From: Stentor coeruleus
Taxonomy: Eukaryota > Ciliophora > Heterotrichea > Heterotrichida > Stentoridae
NCBI GenBank assembly: GCA_001970955.1
Contig: MPUH01000360.1
Span: forward strand, 1-61,778
DNA: 61,778 nucleotides
Direction of reading: 5' to 3'
Made by a program: the position numbers and the translations under genes. Below the pieces are notes generated by a model. That model was given only the letters and a program-made list of their open reading frames with translations, searched no databases and was not told where the DNA came from. Positions 8,999-20,100 of the stretch are shown piece after piece. Positions within the stretch are counted from its first letter, which is position 1. The number at the start of each line of letters is the position of its first letter.

Positions 8999-9380
8999 TT
9001 ATGAGTATTTATCTAAAGTTTGAATTATTGTAAAAGTTTCTATAATCCCATCAAAGCATTCTTTAAGATAACCTAATTTTTGAATGTATTTGTACATTAT
9101 TGCAGCGATTTTTGAAATTTTAGCTATGAGATCCAGGCTATCATCTCCATTAGGTTTCAATTCTTTCTTTTGATGAGAGTTATAAAAATATTGAATTGAA
9201 TATGAGCTCCATAGGCAAGAACCCATTGACAATTGACTTTGAATTTAGGCTGCAAGGAATAGAATTCAGCATTTCTTCAATATTTATTAGCAAGAAGCTT
9301 CTATATATCAATTCCTTTCGCATAGTTTCACTCAGAATTTTTCCTGCAAAAATCTTAATATAATAACCAATTGCTAGTAT
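8999..9380 (-). pseudogene. Unrecognised coding fragment with a frame change
   Basis: Two overlapping minus-strand frames look coding. The upstream one, open from 9380, reads IKIFAGKILSETMRKELIYR then LLINIEEMLNSIPCSLNSK. The downstream one reads YFYNSHQKKELKPNGDDSLD...LKECFDGIIETFTIIQTLDKYS and stops at 8999. A single-base indel would join them, or removal of a 16-nt GT..AG segment (GTTCTTGCCTATGGAG) that does not match the intron consensus. An in-frame TAG at 9381-9383 blocks extension upstream. The simplest reading is a decayed or partly lost gene. I do not recognise the family. Confidence 0.3.
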
Positions 9381-9383
9381 CTA

Positions 9384-9909
9384 GCGAAAATTAAGTTATA
9401 GCTAAAAAGAATAAATATACTGCATCCAATTTATTATATAAAAACTTAATTCATTCAAACAAGCCTTACAATATTTAAGCTCTAATAATCTAATATATTT
9501 TTAATAATTTAGCGCGGTAAATGCTAGCTAATTCCAAATTTAATTTAATTTAGATTTCAATAGCCTATAGCATTGTTTTCTATATAAGCAAGCATATTTT
9601 CTAGTTTATTCCAAGTTAATCGCATTTCAATAAATCTAATAATTTTATCATATAAAGCAAACCAATTCTATTTACCAAATGCAAATATCAGGATCAACAT
9701 ATTTAATTTCTTCACTTAATTAAGGAACTTTCCTTTGAAAACCTTAGAAAATATTTAAACTTCAAATCATTCCTAAGCAAATTAATCACCAAATCATTTC
9801 TATTCAAATTAATCACCAAATCATTGGTTTCCTTTGATATACCCTCAATTTCTATTATAAATTCTCCTTTGCAAGTGAATTCATAATTTAAATATTCAAT
9901 TATATAAAT
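9384..9909. other. Spacer upstream of the Sfi1-like gene
   Basis: AT-rich with no gene seen. It contains a perfect 21-bp direct repeat (CAAATTAATCACC...) at 9778-9798 and 9805-9825. TTATATAAAT abuts the downstream ATG. Confidence 0.5.
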
Positions 9910-12900
9910 ATGAATGAGAGTTCAAACAGACACTATCCCGTTGCTCCAGGCAAAGACAGCCAGAACTATCAAGATATCTTGAGAACTCAGCACAACATAC
10001 ACCAGCATGAATATGAGCAGTTTCATCGAGAAAGAGCTATGCAGCTAAAAGAAATCGAGAATTCTCATACTGAGAAATACAAAGATTTTGAAGGAGATCG
10101 AACTTCTCTTATTAAGCGAATAAACACTTTACTTATAGAAGTAGATCGACTGAATCAGGAAAAAAACGAACTTGCTGCGGCTCTTCATGAAGAAAAAGTT
10201 GCTTCAAACGATATCCAACGCAAGGCTAAACACTCAGTGAAAGCCAAAAACATAGTTGACAGGAATTTGCAATCAGATTTAAAATTTGAAAAAGAAGAAA
10301 ATTGCCGATTAAGACACCTTTTGCATCAAATTGAATTAGAGAGAACGGAGCTAAGGTCGAAATTGAAAGATTACGAACTTGCTTCATCAAGTTACGCATA
10401 TGAGAAAAAAGAATTGGTGAGCAAAATTCAACAGAAAAATGATCAGGTTATGATTTTTGAGACTGATAATCGTGTTTTGAATGAGAAAGTTTTGTTTTTA
10501 CAATGCCGAATGAATGAATTTGAAGAAGAAAATGCTTTGCTGGCTCGCGAAAGAAGCAATTTGTCTGAAAATGTTTCTAAACTTGAAATTGAAAGGATGG
10601 ATTTTATAAGAAAACTCAACGAAGAAGTTTCCAGGTATGAAAATTTCCAGTTAGCTAAAAATAGTGAAATCGAGAACATGAAATGGATACAAAAAAGGCA
10701 CTGCAGGGTATTAGCCTCAAGAAGTGTAGCTTTAGAACTCCAAAAATTTGTATCAAAAATATATAGCTTTGGCCTAAGTAAAATTAAAAAATCAGTGTTT
10801 CTTGATGCTGCCAAGTTTCGAGGAACACAAAAAATCATTGACAATTTGTTTAAATTTTATGATAGGAGCAAAAAAAGGTATTTCGATACTTGGCGTGGAC
10901 AACTTAATTGGAAAAGCACTCAAAATATTAGGATAAACCTTGTGAATTTGTATAACATTCGGAATTCTAAAGCTAAAATTTTTTCTGAATGGCGAAATCT
11001 TTTCCTTACAAAACTTAGAGATAGGAGGCAAAAAACACTTTGTGTGTCGATTCTTTCAAGACTTTTAAACGATAAAATTGAATTTTCGAAACGCAATCGT
11101 TTTACTCAGTTTAAGACTTATGTTTTTTCAGATAAAAACAAGGATTTTCAAGGAAGTAAACTGATGATAAGAGCTTTTACAGGAAAATTGAGAAGTGCTT
11201 TATCGAAATGGCAAAGGTTTAATGAAAAAATGAAATCGGCACAATCAAGAGAAGATCTTGCAACTGATTTTGCTTCTTCACTTCTAAGGTCAAGATACTT
11301 TTTTGCTTTAAAAGAACTTACAAAGATCAGAAGGAAAAACCGTGAAATAGAGTCACTTAAAGAAGAGCAGGCAGATAAACTCTATAAAATAAACATACTA
11401 AATGAACTTAATAGGTATACACAACGGAAAAATCTTCAAGGGTTGATTGTCAGGAAAATGGTTAAGAGGTGGATAAGAAAGGATCAGTTCAAAGCGATGT
11501 CAACATGGAAGCATGAAATACAAACAATGAAGAAAATTGAGAAAGTAGAGTATTACCTTAAAGGGAATGACTTATCTAAATCCCACTTAGTCAAAGAGAA
11601 ACTTTTTATAGCATGGAAAAACTATGTAATTTTGAATAAACTCCAAAGGACCCAAAATGAGCTTGAATACGAAAAGCCTCTTCGTGAGAAATACGAAAAT
11701 CTACATAATGAAGTCATACAAGAAAAACAAAATCTAAGCAACCTAAAAGTTGGCCGTATATTCGCAAAGTGTTTCCGAGGAGAACTTTTCAGTTATTTCG
11801 CTCACTGGCGCGGACATACTGACTATTTCCGTGAAGCTAAGCCAAGAATCAAACGTATGATACTTAAAGAATACATTTTCAAAATAGGTTCAGCATTCCG
11901 CAAATGGAAAGACTCATCATCAAATCTAAGCTATAATGACTTGCATATTGAAAATATTAAATTAGCACAAAGTAACTCAGCTTTATTAGAGCATGTTAAT
12001 AATTTAGAAGAAGCTCTAAGCTTTCAAATAAGCAGGGCACAAGATATGACAAAGCAAACAATGCGACGGGTTATTATGAGAATATTAAATTTTAAATTAG
12101 CAACTTGTATGAGGTCTTGGGCACAAAATGCATTTACTACTTCAAATATGTTTTCAGGAGCGATGATAATTGAGCGGAAGCTGAGAAATTTCTTGTATAG
12201 GAAATCTTTAGTAGCAATACTTAATATGTCAATCAACAATAAAAGAAAACAATTTTCTGAAAAAAAAATGACTAATTTTGTGCTAATGCAAATGCGAGGC
12301 AATGTTCAAAGTACTTTCAGTGCATGGAGGTATTTCTGGGAACTTAGAAAACAATTTAAGCAGGTATTTATAAAAATTGCTCATAGGAAAGGTTTTACAA
12401 GAAAACAAATCTGTATGAATAAACTTAAAGCTAAAATGAAAGCTATCAGAGAAGCTGAACTTGCTGAGCAATCTCGAAAGCTCGCATCAGATAAAGCGTC
12501 TTTAGAAAATACTTTAGAAAAACTTACTGAAGATTATAATCAAGAATCAGCGAAATCTGCTAAATTCTTAAAAAATCTTAAAAAAAGAAGTAGACTGAGG
12601 ATAGCTAATTCAATTATCAGATGCAGTCAAGGATGTAGAAGGGTTTATTGGGATAGGTGGATTGCAATGATGAGGTACAAAGACGCGAAACTTGATAAAA
12701 TGCAGCGGCTCAAAGATCTTTGGGATAGAAATAAAGAGAAAAAAGCTTGGAGGACTTGGATGATTTATATTAAAAATAAATTCGAAAACTTGACTAAAAT
12801 TGAAATGAATGGTATTAAAAAACAAGCCAAAATCCAAAGAAGGGTAGCTAAAGGAACTGAAGATGTCCTTAAAAAGCAAATTGAAGATCGAGAAATTGTC

Positions 12901-14895
12901 ATTTCCGAATGTGAAAAAAGAATAGAATACAAAGATAAAATTAAAGAGTTTTTACTAGCTAGAAGTGTTCGGCAATTTGAAACTGAATACTCTGAAACCA
13001 GAGCTGCTTTTGCTTTCAAAGCTATGAAAGATCGCTATCAAAACATCAAGCATACAACATTAAAATTTGTAGGACTCTTCCAATTCTTAAGGAAAAAGAA
13101 TGCATTTATCTCAATAAAAAGTGAAGCAAGACAAACATATCAACTCAATATGGTTGAAGATTTATTAACAGGACTTTGCAAAAAATTCCGTTTGCGTTTT
13201 ATCCGAAATAGATTTGATGCATGGCATAGAAGTAGTAATAAGCTCTTTGAAAACAGTTTAGTATCTAAAATCCAATTGGATACAAAACAGATCAACGATA
13301 TGAAAATGCTCCAGCATAAGATTCAAAAAACAAACATGGTTAAAATGTTCAATGTTTTAATGTCGAAAAACCAAACTAATATATTTTCAGCATGGAAAAT
13401 TACAGCTCATAAATTAAAAGCTATACGCTTAGCTTCAGCAAAATTTAGCACACTGCGTAAGAATATGAAGACTAGTTTTGCTTTGAGTAAAATGGTAGAT
13501 TTCATAAAATGCAGTCAAAAAGAAAGGACTAAAGCGCATGTGGCAGCTGAAAATTATATGAGCAAGCTTATTAATAGGGTTTTCAAATCTTGGAAGTCAT
13601 TCCATGATATCGGAGCTTATGTGAGAATAGTCTTTGGTGGGGTTAATAAAAGATATTATAGAGACAGTTTATATACAGGTTTAAGTGCGATAAAAGCCTT
13701 TGCTTCACAACAATCTACAAAGTCTCAATGGGTAGAAAGGTCCAAAGGGAATTCTATTAACAGAATTCTCTTTACAATGGCTAAGAGGACTGTTATGCCT
13801 TATTTCCACAAGTGGCTTAATTTTATAGGTTTCAAATTAACAGCTAAAGGCAAAGTACGAAGGACAATGCTCAGAGCATTGACAAGGAAATTTAGAAGCG
13901 GATTTGACTTGTGGACTGAATGCCTGAAAATCAGAAAAACCATAGAAAATGTTAACAAGGAAGGCTATGTCGCTATAGAAAATTCCTTTTTAAAAGATAG
14001 AAATGAGATACTGACAAAGCTAATTGAAGATGAAGGTATAGACCCCAAATATGTAGAAAAATACATAAATGAACGAGAAAGCCTAAAAGCGGCTCTTAAA
14101 CGTAAAGGTGTTAATCGTCTTAGATACAAAGCTGGACTTATAAACCCTAACGACAACACCCTGCTCCCTAGAATCTTTACAACTTGGAAGCTTTGGGTTA
14201 TAAAACGTCAAAGGCTTGTAAGGGCAGCTCATAGAATGCTCGGCTTTAAACGAAAACCTGACTTAATGCATGCATTTTTAACATGGAAAAAAGGCTTCCC
14301 TCTTGTTGTAAACACAATAAGCAAACTCCCTCGTAGAGAACTCTATGGACTTGTAGCCAAAATGGATAGGGACATCAAAACCTTAGAAGGCCGTCTTGAA
14401 ATTACCAACTCAGACCTTGTCTATATGAATGCATTTTCTGATGTTTTACAAACTCATACAAGAAGAGGTCAAAATCTTGCTTTAGTAATGGGCAAACATA
14501 ACACTCATAGGACTTTTTATAGAGTGTTTATAAGATGGTCTATGCATACAAATCTATGCAAATTACACGATTTGCTTGCTCAATTAACCTCAGTTGAAGA
14601 AAGCCTTTATATAACAAAAACTACAGTCAAAGCACTTGAAGAAGATAATCAAACTATGATGGAAGAGAATTTAGAACTCAGACAAGCGTCACTTGATGGT
14701 ATTGCTATTGCTGAAGCTTTTGAAACTTTAAGCAGAGAGAGGGAAAAGTTGTCGGTTGATCTTGCAGAAAGGACTGCAACAATAAAAAAACTTTTGGAGC
14801 ATAATAATGAACTTGCTATGAGGCTAAGACAATTTACAGCTGAAGATAAGTTCGTCACGCCTGATAGAGAAGGAAATAGAAGCCGAAAATATTAA
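9910..14895 (+). CDS. SFI1: Sfi1-type centrin-binding repeat protein, 1661 residues
   Basis: A giant protein with at least 18 Trp-centred motifs spaced irregularly from about residue 320 to 1590. Examples are YFDTWRGQL, KIFSEWRNLF, ALSKWQRF, LFIAWKNYV, TFSAWRYFW, KAWRTWMIY, VFKSWKSFH, PYFHKWLNF and IFTTWKLWV. The [AF]xxxW[RK] pattern with basic flanks is the Sfi1 repeat, which forms a long helix that binds centrin. The N-terminal 250 residues and the C-terminal 100 are predicted coiled coil. In ciliates such proteins act at basal bodies or in contractile centrin fibres; which applies here is not shown by the sequence. The gene is a single exon starting at the ATG at 9910. All its Trp codons are TGG. 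Confidence 0.78.
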   Translation: MNESSNRHYPVAPGKDSQNYQDILRTQHNIHQHEYEQFHRERAMQLKEIENSHTEKYKDFEGDRTSLIKRINTLLIEVDRLNQEKNELAAALHEEKVASNDIQRKAKHSVKAKNIVDRNLQSDLKFEKEENCRLRHLLHQIELERTELRSKLKDYELASSSYAYEKKELVSKIQQKNDQVMIFETDNRVLNEKVLFLQCRMNEFEEENALLARERSNLSENVSKLEIERMDFIRKLNEEVSRYENFQLAKNSEIENMKWIQKRHCRVLASRSVALELQKFVSKIYSFGLSKIKKSVFLDAAKFRGTQKIIDNLFKFYDRSKKRYFDTWRGQLNWKSTQNIRINLVNLYNIRNSKAKIFSEWRNLFLTKLRDRRQKTLCVSILSRLLNDKIEFSKRNRFTQFKTYVFSDKNKDFQGSKLMIRAFTGKLRSALSKWQRFNEKMKSAQSREDLATDFASSLLRSRYFFALKELTKIRRKNREIESLKEEQADKLYKINILNELNRYTQRKNLQGLIVRKMVKRWIRKDQFKAMSTWKHEIQTMKKIEKVEYYLKGNDLSKSHLVKEKLFIAWKNYVILNKLQRTQNELEYEKPLREKYENLHNEVIQEKQNLSNLKVGRIFAKCFRGELFSYFAHWRGHTDYFREAKPRIKRMILKEYIFKIGSAFRKWKDSSSNLSYNDLHIENIKLAQSNSALLEHVNNLEEALSFQISRAQDMTKQTMRRVIMRILNFKLATCMRSWAQNAFTTSNMFSGAMIIERKLRNFLYRKSLVAILNMSINNKRKQFSEKKMTNFVLMQMRGNVQSTFSAWRYFWELRKQFKQVFIKIAHRKGFTRKQICMNKLKAKMKAIREAELAEQSRKLASDKASLENTLEKLTEDYNQESAKSAKFLKNLKKRSRLRIANSIIRCSQGCRRVYWDRWIAMMRYKDAKLDKMQRLKDLWDRNKEKKAWRTWMIYIKNKFENLTKIEMNGIKKQAKIQRRVAKGTEDVLKKQIEDREIVISECEKRIEYKDKIKEFLLARSVRQFETEYSETRAAFAFKAMKDRYQNIKHTTLKFVGLFQFLRKKNAFISIKSEARQTYQLNMVEDLLTGLCKKFRLRFIRNRFDAWHRSSNKLFENSLVSKIQLDTKQINDMKMLQHKIQKTNMVKMFNVLMSKNQTNIFSAWKITAHKLKAIRLASAKFSTLRKNMKTSFALSKMVDFIKCSQKERTKAHVAAENYMSKLINRVFKSWKSFHDIGAYVRIVFGGVNKRYYRDSLYTGLSAIKAFASQQSTKSQWVERSKGNSINRILFTMAKRTVMPYFHKWLNFIGFKLTAKGKVRRTMLRALTRKFRSGFDLWTECLKIRKTIENVNKEGYVAIENSFLKDRNEILTKLIEDEGIDPKYVEKYINERESLKAALKRKGVNRLRYKAGLINPNDNTLLPRIFTTWKLWVIKRQRLVRAAHRMLGFKRKPDLMHAFLTWKKGFPLVVNTISKLPRRELYGLVAKMDRDIKTLEGRLEITNSDLVYMNAFSDVLQTHTRRGQNLALVMGKHNTHRTFYRVFIRWSMHTNLCKLHDLLAQLTSVEESLYITKTTVKALEEDNQTMMEENLELRQASLDGIAIAEAFETLSREREKLSVDLAERTATIKKLLEHNNELAMRLRQFTAEDKFVTPDREGNRSRKY

Positions 14896-15282
14896 TTGTA
14901 AAAATTTGGAGAATTTAATTAGAGAAGATTTTGTATTATGATTTATTGATTTTAAGTGATAAGTATTAATATAATTGACAATTTTATTTTTTATTTTTAA
15001 GGACTGGCTTGCATGGGTTTGATTTATTCTGAGGTAAGAAAATTATGTAAAATAAGCTGTTAATAATGCTGAAGATGTTGATATATGTAGGAAAATAAGA
15101 TGATAAAGTATATTATAAAAAATATTCAAGCATAATTTTCCATATAAAATTCTCACACATTCTAATTGATAATTATAACCCAAAATCACTCTAATCATCA
15201 ATTAGCTTTTTCATCATTAACATATTCTGATTAATAATTATAACCCAAAATCACTCTAATCATCAATTAGCTTTTTCATCAT
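14896..15282. other. Spacer between Sfi1-like gene and decayed kinase
   Basis: AT-rich, no gene seen. Its last 114 bp are the duplication at 15169-15284. Confidence 0.5.

Positions 15283-15284
<2 letters not shown>
15169..15284. repeat. Near-perfect 51-bp direct repeat, period 65
   Basis: ATAATTATAACCC...CATCATTA occurs at 15169-15219 and again at 15234-15284. The second copy overlaps the stop codon of the decayed kinase gene on the minus strand, so the duplicated segment is that gene's 3' flank. Confidence 0.85.
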
Positions 15285-16282
<998 letters not shown>

Positions 16283-17160
16283 TTTTAATTGCCACAAAGT
16301 ATTATAATTAGCGTAGAATGATTTACTTATAGAAGCTAAATATAAGTAATAATCGATTTATTAGATAAATATGTGTTGTTCGATCGAAAGGATATTAAGA
16401 GTAGATAATAATTAATAAATCTAACAATTCTAGTTTTATTATTATATCTAATACATTAGAAATTCACTCTGTTTTTTAGTGCATATATTATAATCGCAAT
16501 TCAACTTTATTTAATATTTTTAATTTTCTCTTTCTTTTATAATATTCTGGCTTCTTGAAGTAATTGTATATGCAGTTATCATCCTTAATTCATGCTTTCT
16601 ACATTCAAAATAGTTTCTATTATATTTTCTAAAAATGCAGGTTTACTTTATCAATTTTTTACAGTTTAAAACTTTTGCATTATATTACTTGTCTTTATTT
16701 AAAAAAGCTTATTCTAGTTGTATAATTTTTGATTTTTTTTTATAATATAAAATAGTAAATCACAAACTACTCACCTTTAATAAAAAATAAACACAAAATA
16801 ATTTTAGAACTCTTACTCTATTTAATAGGTAATAAAATTAATATCCTTGGTTGAAGCTTTCAAATAAATTTTTATGAAAATTCTAAAGTCAATAATAAAA
16901 TGAGTAATTTTCTGATTTTTTATAAGTTTTCAATTCATTTATAAAAGATATAATAACCTTAAAGAAAAAATATTGTTATTATATATGCTTAAAATCAGAA
17001 AATTAGAAAATGACAATGAAACTTTTGACTTAAAGAAAAAATATTGTTATTATATATGCTTAAAATTAGAAAATGACAATAAAACTTCTGACTTAATTAA
17101 AAAATACCCACTTTTACTGAAATGTAAAAATTTATCTCTAATTTTTAATAAGAATCTAGT
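16283..17160. other. AT-rich spacer between decayed kinase and PI4K
   Basis: No gene supported. A 63-codon plus-strand frame at 16973-17164 is created by the tandem duplication at 16958-17091. Confidence 0.5.
16958..17091. repeat. Two-copy tandem repeat, units 71 and 63 bp
   Basis: CTTAAAGAAAAAATATTG... starts at 16958 and again at 17029. The second copy lacks about 8-9 bases in the middle and has a few substitutions. Confidence 0.85.
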
Positions 17161-20100
17161 TTAGTACTCGATCTGTTGCTGCATTAGCTGTATTCTATCG
17201 TACCACAACGTGAAAAACGAGTTGTTCGCTCTCGAAATCTTTTCGTTCATCTTTTTTATTGCCTCAGGGATTGTCATTCCTAAATAAAATCTTTTAATGA
17301 AATCCTTCACAGCTCCTTTTCTAAAGCATGTAAAGCCTGATTTCTCCATTCTTTTAACGATCGCTATAAAACTCTGAGCATGCTCTCTAATTGCAAGGTA
17401 TCCTTTAACAACCAAACCTTTAAAGAACTCAAACGACTCTGGATCATCTTTTCCAATAACATCAATCATTTCTTGGGTTAGTTTAAAACCTGGCCTTTCA
17501 AACCGCATATTTCCTCCTGGACTAATCTTGAGAATAAACCCAAAGTCAATATGGACAATATGCCCAAACTCATCAATGAGTATATTTCCATTATGCCTGT
17601 CTTTAATTTGCAGAATATAAGATGCCACAGCATATCCAGCTAAACTGCTTATAAACGCATTTTTAGCTTCAATATACTCATTCGAGTTTTCAGCACCGAA
17701 TTTATCTAAAAAATATGTAAATAGTGATATTGTCCCTTCTTTGCCAATCTCATCTCTTGACTTGCAATTCGGTATGCATTCTATAATCCCACTAAGCTGA
17801 TCACCATCCTTTGTATGTGTAATTGTACTAATAACTTTATATGGTCGGAGATATATTTTCAGCCCAGTCTTAGAAAGGATTTCCTGCATCAGCTCAATTA
17901 CTTGTAAGCATAATTGGTCATTACGCACATCATCATTAACTTTAAAAATACATTGTGTTTGTATTGGCTTATCGTCATTATTTTCTTTAGACGTTGTGAT
18001 AAATGTAATTAAAATTGGAGTTCGTTTCGCGCTTTGTAAAGGACGACCATTGTCTGTTCTCAGACCAACGACAAGTCTACTGGGATCAGTTGGAATGTAA
18101 ATATCGTCAGGGATATCTGAAGCTAAATCTGTTAATTTCGAGAATATGATATTAGAATTTTCAGGGTCTTTTGGTATGAGCTCAGCTGAGATATGCAAAA
18201 ATTTATTAAAATATTCAGCTTCTTTTACATATTGCTTCCATTCATCGTCGTTTTCCTTAATAAGATTAAGGATTTTTTCATAAAAGTTATAACCTAAAGT
18301 TGAAGATAAGTCTTGGTCAGGGTTAAACAAAGAAACTTCTAGCATCCAGACTAGTTGGTTTAGAAAAACTGAAGATTTTTGTGCACAGTCTGTTAAATAA
18401 GTCCAAATGTCTTCTTCTCCAATATTCCGCGAATAATCTTTATAGTCCCTCCTTGGGTATCCACATTCTAATACTTGCTGCATATAGTAAAGTCTGCACC
18501 TTTCAGGAGCTCTGTGCAAATGTTTTAGGAAAAAGCTTCGTTTGCAAGGTTTTTTGCTATCTAAACTATCAACAATCAAAGGCAAGTCTTTAGGATAATT
18601 AAAAAGATACTGAATTTCGCTATCAGAACCATCTATAGTGCGTAAGATAACTTTTTTCGACTTTACAACTCTGCATAAAACCCTTGCTAAATTATGTGAA
18701 ATCCCTAATGCAAACTTAACCAACTTCGAGTATTTTATATGCTTTGGACTATATATAAATTACCTTGATATAGTTTTTTGGCTTAACCCACTATTCCAAG
18801 CGACGAATTTCTGATAGCTATTATAAAGAAGTATCAAAATAATATCTTTTTTAACTAAGAAATTCTCTTCAAAAGTTCGTTTGTAATTTCCACCAGAATA
18901 AAAAATATCAATATAATCTTTAGCCTGCCAAGTTAGTGGCTCATTAAAATAAGCAGATTTCAAACTTTCAACCTGCTGATTATTATGAACTTTGCATTCT
19001 TCAATAGCATCAATTGCTTTTTCAAACATGTCTTTAATAAGCTGGCATTTATCTAATGTCAAACTTTTAACCCATTTATGCCAGACATAGAACCCTGAAA
19101 GAATAAACTCAAGCATTTTGTTGAAAAGCTTGTTGAAAGGTAAATTTGAGAAGTACTTGACTATATCACAAACTGTTATTATAAGACGAAGTATAATTTC
19201 TAAACCTGAGTCAAAATCTAAAACATGTGGATTGAGTTTATATTCAAAGACCATGTCAAGAATTCTTAACAAGTGACTTTGAGACATTTTATCTATTGCT
19301 GATGAGTAAATATGCCTTTGGATGAACTCTATAACAATAAGCACAGAATCTAATGCAGGCTTTGTTAGTTGGGGCTTGGTTTTGTAGCAGTAGATAAGCT
19401 CACTTTCAGTTAAAAAGGGTTGCTGGTGAAGGAGAAAATTTTGTCTGTATAGAAAATCCTTGCAACTAAGTTCAAGTTCATTAAATAGATTGTGTTTATA
19501 ACAAGGCTTTGAGGAAATAAGCCAGTCCCAACAAAAAACTCCAGCATATATGGATGCTAATGAGCTTATACGCAAAGGTACTGTAACGATTTCAGGGTGC
19601 CAAATTTCCTTATTCCTCGCAATCATCCCAGCAGTAACCTTACCCATAAGGTCAAAAATCTCTGAATTCTGTGTTTCCACTCCTTTATCCTCTTCATTAT
19701 GTCTATAAAGTTTCCTTATCAATCCATAAAAATCCTTATCAGAACTCAACGATTCAGCAATAGACAAATAATTCCCTTGCATTTGCAACATAGACTCATC
19801 TCTAACTAAATATGATTCTTCAGCTTTATGGCTCTTCACCCAACTGTGGAACTTTTCTGGATATAAATAACTCTCAACAATGCTAAAATTATCAAACGAC
19901 ACAATCTTAGCCGAGTAATAAAAATGATTAAACACAGAAATACCCAAATTTGTAATTGTTGATATTTCAAGATTAGATGACGTCTTGACTAATTTATTTG
20001 AAGAATAAACATAAAATGCAAAAGCTGAAAGTACTTGTCTTGGAGATTGACATAAAGCTTTATTCAAGCATTCTGAGAAAAACTTTTCAAATGATTTAAG

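Noticed and set aside
16973..17164. 63-codon plus-strand frame
   Set aside because: It is produced by the tandem duplication at 16958-17091; composition is low-complexity Lys/Leu/Tyr, no family.
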